A stretch of DNA of 64,000 bases from positions 25,749,226-25,813,225 of the forward strand of contig CM053334.1 of assembly GCA_028583605.1 (NCBI GenBank), read 5' to 3'. Below, in pieces: positions 47,930 through 58,867 of this stretch. The stretch's first letter is position 1; each line of letters opens with the position of its first letter. A model generated the notes under the pieces. It saw only the letters and a list, made by a program, of their open reading frames with translations, was not told where the DNA came from and ran no database searches. The translations under genes were made by a program, and so were the position numbers. Source of the DNA: Dastarcus helophoroides (Eukaryota; Arthropoda; Insecta; Coleoptera; Bothrideridae).

Positions 47930-49090
47930 CTAATTTCGTAAACATAAGTGTGACTCATAGCTACGAGGGCTTTACGTCCACAGGTAAAGAAGGAAGCAAT
48001 TCTGGGAGCTTTAAGACTGGTGCAGACAGCAGATCTGAAGGAAGGAGACTTTATCGGACACATGAGTATTCTCAGAGAATTTGTGTCATTGGCAACAATA
48101 AAACCGGTTGATGCAGTACAAACCAGGTTGGAGTTCAAACACTCATTTGAAGTGGTCATAAATAACCGCCTAATGAGTGGGATGGACTAACAAAACTATC
48201 ACAAGGATAATTATCTGATACACAGATGGGTCAAAAACGGCATAAGAAGTTGGGGTTGGTGTATATGGACCAAGATATAGGCTAACCAAAGCCTTAGGTC
48301 AAACTCCTACAATCTTCCAGGCAGAAATGCATGCCAGAAGACTATGCACTTTGGAATGTCTAACAGAGGACTTACGAGCAGCAAGGATCTATATCTGTTC
48401 AGACAGTCAAGGGGCTCTTTAACCTCTGAGTAGCTTTACTGTTAAATCCATACTAGTGTCGGAATGTCTACAACTACTAAAACAGTTGGCTGCCCGCAAC
48501 AAGGTAACTTTGATGTGGCTACCAGCACACATGGGCATTGAAGGAAATGAAATTGCCGATCGCCTAGCTAGAGAAAGTGCAGCGTCCCCATTTTTTGGAT
48601 CTGAACCTTACTTTGGTATAGCAAAATGCCACATAAGAAATGAAGACCACAAAGGGAAAAAGAAACAAAAAGAATCCCATTTCAGGACAAAGCCATGGGA
48701 AAAAGTTTATAACATATTAACACACCAAGACTTCTCGACCTTAGCAAACCGGAGTTAAGGTTAATAACAGGCTTTCTTACAAGACACTGCGCGCTAAAAT
48801 GCCATCTCCAAAAGATAGGCAAAGGAGTCAGAGACTTTCTGCTTCTGCAACGAAGCCAAGGAAACTGCAGAACACTTACTTTGCACATGTAAAGCATTGT
48901 TTTACAGGGGTATACTTCACCTGGAACACCTACAGAGATAAGTAAAATTTCATCTAGGAAAATCATAGGCTTTTACAAAAGCTTGGGAATTTAGGAACAA
49001 TATATATTGGGGTTTATCACAATAGATCTTTCAAGGTCGCAACGATGAGAGAAATGTATATATCCTGTCCGACCTATATCATATCTAGTA
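47930..49090 (+). mobile_element. LINE 3' half with RNase H domain, decayed
   Basis: The + strand reads IIYTDGSKTA, QTPTIFQAEMHA, IYICSDSQGAL, then the 100-codon frame 48456-48758 with LMWLPAHMGIEGNEIADRLARES (RNase H final blocks; His and Asp kept), then after a frameshift TRHCALKCHLQKIG and a Cys-rich tail. Several stops. It differs from the 9154/23219 family. The 3' UTR carries AGGTCGCAACGATGAGAG, repeated at 49322. Confidence 0.8.
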
Positions 49091-49321
49091 AAACGAAACT
49101 TCTATTTCCACCTGCTGTCACCGTCAATCGCCCACCAATCACTTTTTCGGGGGAAACAACTGCTTAGATTATCTACATCACGCATTTTTCTGAGGAGGCT
49201 GTAAAAATATTCTTGTTACCAGATTTACTCAAATCAGCGGATAATTTTTTCTATTGGTAGATGTAAGAGACAACTGATTGTTATTATTATGTTAATGACT
49301 TAAAAAAAGCCCAAGAATTTA

Positions 49322-49400
49322 TCGCAATACATCTTTAAGGTCGCAATAATGAGAGGAATGTATATATCCTGTCTGACTCATAAGTATCTAATCTAATCTA
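49322..49400 (+). mobile_element. 3'-end fragment of the preceding LINE family
   Basis: AGGTCGCAATAATGAGAGG and AATGTATATATCCTGTC repeat the 3' UTR seen at about 49030-49075, and it ends in a TCTAATCTAATCTAT tail. It is a separate, very short 5'-truncated insertion. Confidence 0.65.
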
Positions 49401-51177
49401 TCCACAAGGGTAGTTTGGTAAATCAGTGACTTTCTAAGTAAAAGATATTTTTTCGGCTAATAAGCAATGCAGTCACTTTAAATAGTCGAACGTTTTTCCT
49501 ATTTCTTACCCTTCCAAATAAGAGGTTCTCTCGAGGCTCGCATAATAGGGATTTGTATCAGTGATGACCTCTTCATTAGACCATAAGACTTAGTGCCCTG
49601 CCGTTTCTTCAGATTTGTAAATAGGAAATGGTCGCACGGAGCCTAAGATTGGAGAATGTGCTGAATGGGGTAAGAGTCGTGGTTCAATTTAGGTATGTTT
49701 ATTATGGTCAATAAACGTGCGTGTAGCCGTCCATTGCGCTAAAAATTCACGAAGTTATCTGCTTTTAATAGCTGCCAAACACAAACTCAATGACCCAATT
49801 TGGATCATCATCATCATAATTTATTCATAAAAGGTAATTGAGCAATGTTGTGTTTAAAGTTACTGGGCAGGAAACTCAATGAGTTACTGACTTATCAAAC
49901 TGCCCTCTTACCATTCACTTCCACTTCCTTTGATAATCACAGCTTGGCGAAAGGAAATAAGTTGTCACGTGTTAATTTAGTTTGATAGTATTTTTTATAC
50001 CGTTGAAAAACTTGAAGCTTTTTGGTGCAGTATATGAACATTTGAGATTCTCTTAAATTATTAGAAGAACCTACCAATTAAACTTCGAAAAATCAGACCG
50101 AATTCATTAATAAAAATTTCTCAACATTTAAAAATTATTTCGATTTTATTTTAAAAATTTTAAACTTTCTTGGAAGAAGTCGAATATTGGAGTTACAAGT
50201 ATACAAATTTTTAATTTAAAATTAAAATCTTCAGTTTTTTGATTTGGATTTAATTTGAAATTCGAATGGAGGTCAAAATTTAAAAACTTTGACTTCCGAC
50301 TTCGAAGTGTCAATTAGGACAACTAGAAAACATCACTATAAAAATTAAGAGTTTTTTTTAAAGAACAGTTTTTAAGCAAATCAAAATTTCTGTTTTCTAG
50401 GGTTTTTGAAGTTTTGGTTGAAATTTAAAAATAATTTGAAATTTTAGAATTCTTTGATATTTTGCCAAACCTTTTGGCTTCAACGTAAAATTTTTATTAA
50501 AAATAAAAGCTTCTGGATTCCAAATACTAAAATCTTTTACTTTTCAGCATGGTAAAGGGCGAAACCTGCTTCTGTCATATCCAAAAAATTCAATTATTAT
50601 TGCTATCCATAATGCAAGAATAAAAGTTAGTTCGTTACAGTAGCCTTTGTAGGTTTTCTTAAATCCTACATCTTGGTTTTTTTTCCAGATATTTATTGAC
50701 GATGTTTAATCTGTCTTCAATCACTTTTTGTTACACAATTTTCTAAATAGTTCCCTTTTTTTTTCAACAATTTAGATATTTTTTCAAAATGAAACTCTCA
50801 AACTAAATAAGTAATTAGGAATTTAAATTCTAAAATTCGTAAAACATTTGGAAATTAATCAGGTCTCGAGCTTAAAATTGAAATGTAAAAACTGAAGTTG
50901 AACAAAATTTACAATTTTTAAAAATGTTATCAGAATGTTTATATCAAACTTATGACAGTGAAAATTTTTATCTATGGACACTCATTTTTATAAAGAACTT
51001 CCAAACTATGATATTCGTTAACGATTTTCTCCAAAAATTACAACCTATCCTTCTTTAAGATGGCGGTTCATTCCCATCTATCCTTGTTTCTGCATCCTAT
51101 TCGCGGTGCTCTAAAGGCATAATGGGGTTGCCCCTTGCGTGTGAATTAAACTTTCAAAAAATGAATTTTTGGTTAAA

Positions 51178-51288
51178 GTATCTTTCTCAAGATGAGAGCT
51201 TGGCTGTTGAAATGCGTTGGAGCAACCTTTGTTGTGTTTTTTAATCTTTCTTGGTTTCAGGGGACAAGTTCTGTATTTCAATTTTTAA
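51178..51288 (-). repeat. Dispersed repeat copy, inverted, fullest version
   Basis: Reversed, it reads AAATACAGAACTTGTCCCC, TGAAACCAAGAAAGATT, GGTTGCTCCAACGCATTTC, AGCCAAGCTCTCATCTTGAG. Three other copies lie on + in this window. Confidence 0.6.
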
Positions 51289-51406
51289 AGTTTCCAGTTA
51301 AATCAAATACCAGAAAATAAAAGTTTAAATTTAGAAACAAATCGACATTTCTTGGCAGTTCCTGGCTTGGATGTAAAGAAATTCGATAGTCAATGAGAAA
51401 TATTGA

Positions 51407-52035
51407 TATTTTTCTGAAAATGTCGACTTTTTTCCAATAAATTTCGCTTTAAGTTAAAATTTAATTAAAGTGTTTAGACTTTTACTTCGAATTAAACTTA
51501 TTTTTAATTAGTTTTGATTAAACATTTTTTTTCTAGAAATTTCAACGGTTTTTTTATAAATTTCAATTTTTTTTCGAAAAAAAGAGCATGGGAGATGAAG
51601 CTCTCCTTGAAGCATTATTTTTTACTTTGTTACTATTTCTTAGGACAAAATCATTCTAAGTAAAATCCGTTTTGTTCTACTATTTTTTCTTGTAACCTAT
51701 ATATTCAAAAAGTTCAAACTTTTTTCTGAAAATTTCAACTTTTTTCCAAAAATGTTCGCTTTAAGTTAAATTTTAATTAAAGTGTTTAGACTTTTACTTC
51801 TAATTAAACTTACTTTTAATAGGTTTTAATTAAATATTTTTATTCCAGAAATTTCAACTTTTTTTAGAAATTTCAATTTTTTTCTCGAAAAGAAAGAGCA
51901 TGGGAGCTGAAGCTCTCCTAAAAGCATTATTTTTTACTTTGTTACTATTTCTTAAGACATGATCATTCGGAGTGAAATCCGTTTTTTTCTACTATTTTTT
52001 CTTGCAACTTTCAAAACTTTCTCTTGCAATATTCA
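51407..52035. repeat. Two-copy tandem duplication, about 312 bp per unit
   Basis: Both units share GTTAAA, AATTAAAGTGTTTAGACTT, AGAGCATGGGAG and GCATTATTTTTTACTTTG in the same order; GCATGGGAG is spaced 312 bp. Confidence 0.8.
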
Positions 52036-54689
52036 AAAATTTCAAACTTTTTTCTGAAAATTTCAAATTTTGAAGAAGATTTTTACATTTTTACCAAATT
52101 ACTACTTTAAAATGAAATCTTAAGAATTGGTTCATAACAATTTCTGACAACTGAAATTTTTTTGAAGCTTTGCTTTTCTTTAAATAAGTTTCGAGTTTTT
52201 CTCGAAATTTCAATTTTTTTGGAAATCGGTTTTTTGGGGAATTTAATGTTCTTTTAATTTCAATTTTTTTAATTTTAATTTCTAAATTCGGACTTTTTGA
52301 AGAATGTTGACTTTTTCAAAATTTTGGATTTTATAAATTGTTTGACTTCTAGAAATTTTACTTTACTCAAAAATTGCGGCCTTTTTGGATATTTCAACCT
52401 TTACTTAAAACTTTTAACTTTTTTTAATATTTCAACTTTTTTGGAAAATTTCGATGTAAAATTTAAATTTTATTGAATATTTTGTCTTCAAAACTACAAC
52501 TCCTACAGAGAATTCCGAGTTTTTTGCTTTGATTATTTTTAAAAATTTGACCTTTTCAATTTTCACATTTCAACCTTATAAATCTGCGCAATTGTTACTT
52601 TTTAAGGAACTTGACGTTTGTTTAAAATGTAGGATTTATTAAATTTTGGATTTTAAAAAATTTTTTTTTTAGAAAATTACTTTTTTTTAAATGTTGAGAT
52701 TTTCAAATTTCTACCATTTCCAAAGTTTTTTAACTTTGTTTAATCATACTTTTAAAAATGTTAACTTCTGGAAATTTTTTGTGAAATTTCAACTCTGTCT
52801 CAATTTTTATAAAAATTTGGAGTTTTTTTTAGTTTCAAGCTTTACTGAAAATGTTGCTTTTCTACAAAACTACGACTGTGCTGAAAATTCTGGATGCTGG
52901 GAAAGCTTTACCTTTTCACCTTCCTCTTAAGTGTGCCCATGAAGAAAAGCAATTTCCCTAACTGATAACAGAACTCTTACCGGATCTCTCCAGCCTCTAG
53001 AGCACAGATAAATTGTTGGCAACTTGTTCCCTTTCTGCTACTTATTTTAATAAGATAGTAATTTTTTAAGAGATGTTGACTTTGCATCTGAAAGTTAAAT
53101 TAAAGTCTGAAAAAATTAACTTTGAAATTTAATTTTTGAAAAAAAATAGAAATTAAAAAATAGATAAATAAATATAAATGTCTGGTTAAAAAAAACGAAA
53201 CTTTAGTAGTAAAGACAAAAGTTCGGAAAACATATTCGAGAATTGGAAAAAATGTATTTCCTAAATTTTGAGATTAAAGTGAAGGTTTTTAAATGAAAAT
53301 CGAATTTTGAAAATTTGTTTCTTACTATCTTTTAGTTTCAGTATTCAGAGTGAAATATTGCAAAAATTAAAAAAGTGACCTTTAATTTATGTCTTCAATT
53401 TCATATTTCAGAGTATAATTAAAAAAAATTGAGAAAAATCAGGAAACTTTTTGACTAAATGTTAGGTTTAAAGTCGAAAACACTTTCAAATTAAAAACAA
53501 AATTTTTCTCGAAACCTATTCTAAAGTCGAAAATATACATTTAAAAAAAAATTATCTTAGTTTTTTAGTTTAGAATTCATTTTGGAAAAAAGATTTCGAA
53601 ATTTAAATTTACAAGAAAACAACTATTCTTAATTTCAAACTTGTTTTTAGGGAACTCTATTTCAAACTGATATTTTTTTGCTCTAAACTTGAAGTTTTGA
53701 CTTGGGTCTTAAACATTTCAATTTGCAAATCGAAATTCCTTGAAAAAACAAATAATAACACTTAAAAAAAATTAGAACTTTGTTTAGCAACTCAAAATTT
53801 CAATTTTCATAAAAAAAATTTAAAAAATGTTTTAATTGTAATAAGCATGCTTTTACCCTAAATTCTAAAAAAATATATAATAAACCTCTTTGTAGAAATA
53901 CTCACTGCTTAGAAGATAACAATGACAAACCGATTTTTATGACATTTAACCGTGAATAAAACTGTAAGCACAATTAAATTTGACCCTAGAAATAACCTGA
54001 AATATACTGAAAAAAATACTTTAGCTTTTAGGGGAAATTTGATCAAAATCGGTATAGCAGTTTCTGAGCTTTAACTCTAACAGAGAATCACAGAGGAAAA
54101 AAACTAAAAACCTCTTTATGGGTTTTTAATATGTAAAAAAAACACTTCAACTAATCAAAACAGTTATTTTGGAATACAAGAATGACACTTCCATTTTATT
54201 AATACAGATTTATTTTATTAAAAAGTATATGAAAAAGTAATAGATATTCTAGGAGATGAAAGGGATCCAACTTACCATGATTTGCCAAAATTCACATATT
54301 TGGAGAGAGTTATCAAAGAATCTTTAAGACTATTTCCAGTTGGCACCAGTTTGGCCAGAAAAGTAACAGGCGATATAGACTTAAGTGAGTACTTTTCAGC
54401 TATGGTGTTATTGTAAATTGCATGATTTATTTCTAGAGGACGGTAATATAATACCAGCAGGTTGTTTCTTAATGTTAGGCGTCCTACAAACACACAGGGA
54501 TGAAGCTTACTGGAAAAAACGATTGGAATTTGATCCAGAGCGGTTTTTACCCACTGAAATTGCCAAAAGGAACCCTTATTCTTGTTTACCATTTTTAGGA
54601 GGACCGCGAAACTGCATCGGTAAAGAATTTTTGCATTCTTATTTAATCTCCCTCGATTTTCAAACTAACTGATGGATTCATAACTATTA

Positions 54690-55246
54690 AACTTTATTAA
54701 CGATTAAAAAGCAACAGAAATTAAAAATTTTCGCAATATTTCCATAAATATTTGCTAACACTGGAACACTGGACCAGATTTCGCATTACTGCATCATCGG
54801 AGGTTATACCAGCAATTTGTTTAGCCGTTGTTATGCTAACAAGCTCCATGGTTCACAGATTCCTAGGAATATTCCGCCTAATCCAAATTCTCGTCCAAAT
54901 CTTCAATTATTGGTTTGTTCAGGAGGTCAAGCTGCTCGTCCATAAGTAGATGATGCAGCAATGCGAAACCTATTCCGGTGTTAGCAAAACGTTAACAAAA
55001 CATTGTGAAATTTTTAATATATGTTGCTCATAACTATAAAACTTTATTAACGATAAAAACGCAACAAAATTTAAGAATTCCACAAGGTTTTGACAAATAT
55101 TTGCTAACACCGGACCAGGTTTCGTATTACTGCATCATCGACGGTCATATCAGCAATTTGTTTAGCCGTTGTTATGCTAACAAGCTTTATGAATCACAGA
55201 CTCCTACGACTATTCCGTCTAATCCAAATTCAATGCTTCAATCAAC
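54690..55246. repeat. Complex direct and inverted repeat cluster in intron 10 of P450 unit 3
   Basis: A unit with ATTTGCTAACACTGGAA, TTTCGCATTACTGCATCATC and TTTAGCCGTTGTTATGCTAA at 54740-54890 recurs in direct orientation at 55085-55240. A shorter inverted copy lies at about 54935-55005. It may be a foldback-type element; no coding function recognised. Confidence 0.6.
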
Positions 55247-55372
55247 ATATAGTAAAAATGTTCCTCGTAAGGTTCAGTCGAAAGTCCGTTACAAGTTAGT
55301 CAATGGGATTCAGATCACTTGCGTCTCTTATCGTTAGTTAATTGACTAATGGTTATAAGTTAAAAATGTTTA

Positions 55373-58059
55373 TGTTAGGATCAAACACCGATTTCGGCCA
55401 ACGGCCGAAGAAAACGGCCAAAATGCGTTCTGGCCACTAGTAAATTGCCAATGTCCGAAATGTCGCTTTCTGGCCGTTTGATATAAACCAGGACGCGTTC
55501 TGGACCTCTCACGACTGCCAGAAAGCGAAGCTGTTGAATAATTCGCGAACTGGCTTTCTGAAAATAGCTAGAACGCGTTCTGGCATTCGCAGCAATACCA
55601 GAACGCGTCAAGCACAAAGAACAAGATTTCCAAAAACAAAATATTTTTATTCTTTATGAATTACATAATAAAGGAAAGATTTCAACATAAAATACATTTT
55701 CCGCGTATGAGTACTTTTTCAATATATCTGTATTTACTTATTTTTGCACGAACTGTTGTTATGACATTTGCTGTTACAAATTACTTTCTTTGCCCTACAC
55801 GCACATTTTCTGTTGATGCAATAACGTTTGCAGTTACACTATATAAAGCCCTGTGTCGATCTGGATGCTAGGCCCGAAACAGTACGGAGGGATAGAGACG
55901 ATGACGGAACTGATGAAATATCAATGAAATCTGAGTCGGCTAAGGTAAACGCATTACGACCATACAGCGACTGCAAAGTTCCATCTTTCGTACCTGAAAA
56001 TTGATTTAAAAGTGGATTAAGCATACAATCCGATTTAATTTACCTACTAAGCTGATAAAGTCCACTGTCGTTAACACCAAGTACAACAGCTAACACATTT
56101 CTTGAGGCAAGCCTACCTCTGTCAACATCAGGTACGCGAACAATAACAGTTCTTTCTACATCATTGGGTGGCAAGTTCGAGTTGGACACAGAAACCATTT
56201 TCTCGGCTTGCTTTTCAAATCCACTTTTGGCCTGCTCCCGTACATCATTTATTTTTTTACTTCTCAAACATCGGTTACATATAATGTTCTGTTTACCTTC
56301 TCCATTTCCTTCGTTAGTTGTCCCGCAAATATTGTGAACGGGTAAGGAACACACTAAACATTTATGACTGTCTAAAACTTCATCTGTGCAAATTGTACAC
56401 ACATCTTTTCCTTGTTCTTCATTTTCAGTGTTCCTTCTGTTTGTCAAATTATCTACCTCATCTAAGCACAAATGTCCGTCTTCACGCATGCGTGGGTTTG
56501 TTTGATCAAACAACTTTTACAGCTCTTCTTCTGTTTCAATGTTTGTCAAGAGTTCCTTTGGAAGTGATGAATCTTTCAGCCCAATCCTCTGAGGCGTGCC
56601 AAACATAGCTTCATAAGGACTTTTAGTTATTCCTGTATGCAGGGAACGATTTTTATTACTTTGCACAAATCGCAGCCCTTCAGACCATTTCTTTGTGTTT
56701 TCGTCTGCCATTCATGTAACTAGCATATCTCTTACATCCTGATTCGATCTCTCCACGGACCCTTGACTTTAGGAATGGCGAGGTTTTCCATACACCAGCT
56801 TGAAACCGGGCTACATTTCAGAAAGATTTTGTATTATGCGGTTTGCAAATTCTCTGTCATTGTCACTTTGTAGAATCATGGGTACGCCAAACAAACAGAA
56901 AATGTCTACTAAATGATAAGCAACTTCTTCGGCTGATGTTGATTTTAATGCCCTTAGTACCGTAAATTTTGTTAAGTGGTCTTGGTAATGGAGAATAAAA
57001 CGAAAATCACCATCTGGTTCACTTAACATGTCAATTAAATCTGAGTTAATGTATTCTAGACAAACAATCGTAGATTGATTTGGCCCTTCCTTAGCATTCA
57101 TTAGTGTATTATGGTAAATGTAAATGTTAGGATCAAACACCGAAGAAAACGGCCAAAACGCGTTCTGGCCACCAGCAAATTGAATTAATGAGAGTTTATT
57201 TCATCTGTTACAATTGGCTTTACAACTAAACCTTTTCTTTTCACTTTCTTTTTTAATTGGCATTGTTCGCAAAGTGATAAATAAACCTCAATTATTTGCC
57301 GCGTTATGTTACAACGTTACCGTAGAAAAAAAAATAACAAACCTCGTAATCTCTTGTGTCCTGTCCCTATATGCGTCGAATGAATGATGTCAAATAATTG
57401 GTCGGTCGTGCAAAAGTAACGCAACTCAGCAGTTTCCTCCGTCCTGCTCTCTATTAGCTTTTCGGTTTCACCAATTTTCAAAATATCGTACCTTTTTAAT
57501 CGTCGCCGTTGTTTTGAAATACTTGTTTCACCGTTACTCTTACATGCTTTTGCTAATTTTACATCTGCAAGTTTTTGATCGTATCTTTCTCTTGAAAAAA
57601 TGTTGCTACGATCATTGCTATCACTTATGACTTTTTGCAAATCATTATTGAAACGCAACTTAAGATCTTCTCTGGCACGAGTACACATTTTTAACCTACC
57701 ACCTATCACATTTGCTCCAAACTGCTTACTACCCACTACACACTCGAATAAAGATAGATTTAGCCAATGTACATGTTGAGACAAGTACAAAATCGGCTTT
57801 TGTACGTTTCGTTTATCTGCTCGACGCGTTCTGATATAGCTGCGAATGCCATAACACGTTCTGGCTATTTTCAGAAAGCCAGTAAGCGAATTATTCAACA
57901 GTTTCGCTTTCTGGCAGTCGTGAGAGATTCAGAACGCGTCCTGGTCTATATCAAACGGCCAGAAAGCGACATTTCGGACATTGGCAATTTGCTAGTGGCC
58001 AGAACGTATTTTGGCCGTTTTCTTCGGCCATTGGCCGAAATCGGTGTTTGATCCTAACA
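55373..58059 (-). mobile_element. Ginger-like DNA transposon with KRBA2-type integrase, 242-bp TIRs
   Basis: Left TIR 55373-55614 and right TIR 57818-58059 are inverted copies of about 90% identity starting TGTTAGGATCAAACACCG. Within each TIR the word GAACGCGTTCTGG or close recurs four to five times, as expected of transposase binding sites. TGTNR-type ends, a gypsy-like integrase and a short target site fit Ginger transposons (established family). Flanking tetranucleotides are TTTA and TATA, so the target duplication, if 4 bp, carries one change. It lies in the last intron of P450 unit 3. Confidence 0.8.
55839..57898 (-). pseudogene. KRBA2/SCAND3-like integrase of the Ginger-like transposon, broken
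   Basis: Minus strand, right to left: Arg/Lys-rich N-terminal region (57898 onward) leading to an HHCC zinc module (HSTHIGTGHKR, then after a frameshift LSLCEQCQLKKK at about 57250); integrase core with first catalytic Asp in SDLIDMLSEPDGDFRFIL (about 57050), second in LQSDNDREF (about 56860), and the Glu still readable in GSVERSNQD (about 56745) in another frame next to two stops (CAA to TAA, TGG to TGA); then KWSEGLRFVQ and SPYEAMFGTP (56711-56517); a Cys-rich segment (CTICTDE, CLVCSLPVHNICG, CNRCL; 56513-56040); and VPDVDRGRLASRN. After a probable 60-70 bp intron it ends GTKDGTLQSLYGRN, ISLRS-like (56024-55839). Foreign sequence of about 120 bp interrupts the frame at 57060-57181. Confidence 0.8.
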
Positions 58060-58867
58060 TATACATTTACCATAATACACTAATGAATGCTAAGGAAGGG
58101 TCAAATCAATCCACGATTGTTTGTCTAGAATACTTTAATTTTAACTCATCCATGTTAAACTCTTTTTAACATACCTAAACCCAGAGGATGCTTGTATTAA
58201 TGGATGTTGTTATGCAATCCATAATACAAGAAAATGATAATACTACCGGTGGGCCTTGCAATTTTAGGTACATTGTACATAATCTGGATCTAATTCCCAA
58301 CCCATAATTGCATATATTAAAAATGCCCCTCATATGGAGCAATCGAATAAACCTGTTTCAGAACACTTGATGGAATTCTTTGGTATTTATTGGGCTGACT
58401 AATGGTAAAAATTTGGAAATATTTAAGGCAACCTAGAATTAGGACATAAGTCTTTGAAAAAATAAAATAAATTATTAAAAAAAATCCTTCTCGTATCTAA
58501 TCTGGTAATGAATGTATTTCTTGCATCTACAGATTATATATTATGAAACTGTCTTTATCAGATTTTCAGTTGTCAATTTTTAGGTATAAAATATGCAATG
58601 ATGAGTATGCAAACGACATTAGCGATGCTGGTTAGGAAATTTAAAATTAAATGTGGCTACAGAAAAGTAGAAGAAATTGAACTAACATCGAAAATTTTTA
58701 TTAGACCTGTAAATGGATTTAAGATTTGGATCAAATGCAGAAAATAACTAGATGGCTAACTTCCATAAAAAAGTTTTATGTTTTTCCTAGTTAATAATAT
58801 TTTATAAATGTTAATTTTTGTTGGTATCTATTATGGTTATAATTACGGCAATGAACTGTACTGTATA

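Larger units (their letters stand above)
49401..54218. other. AT-rich intergenic DNA before P450 unit 3
   Basis: 49401-50000 looks unique but has no recognised gene. 50050-54000 is T- or A-run texture with an inverted copy of the dispersed repeat at 51178-51288 and a 312-bp tandem duplication (51407-52035). I searched for P450 exons 1-8 here and found none. Confidence 0.5.
54219..58747 (+). pseudogene. Cytochrome P450 unit 3, CYP4-like, last three exons only
   Basis: Three exons align to exons 9-11 of genes 1 and 2 with identical lengths: 54219-54384 (166 nt), 54437-54619 (183 nt), 58584-58747 (164 nt, stop TAA). They encode the K-helix (KESLRLFP), the PERF region (FDPERFLPT) and the heme loop FLGGPRNCIG. 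The first exon is damaged at its start: where the other copies read ..cag|CAA, this one reads ..at|TAA, so both the AG acceptor and the first codon are lost. No homologue of exons 1-8 is visible in the 8.6 kb back to gene 2. The last intron holds a 2.7-kb transposon. I infer a 5'-truncated duplicate that no longer makes a P450, although the rest of the frame is open. It is more diverged from genes 1 and 2 than they are from each other. A chimeric transcript cannot be excluded. Confidence 0.85.

Noticed and set aside
48456..48758. Host ribonuclease H gene
   Set aside because: Surrounding frames show LINE post-RT and tail sequences on the same strand, so it is the RNase H domain of a retrotransposon.
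54385..54672. 95-codon frame as a small P450 gene
   Set aside because: It begins in intron 9 and reads past the donor at 54620. It is exon 10 of unit 3 with intron tails.
55381..55617. 78-codon frame, and its mirror at 57767-58051
   Set aside because: Both are the TIRs of the Ginger-like element read through; they mirror each other because the repeats are inverted.
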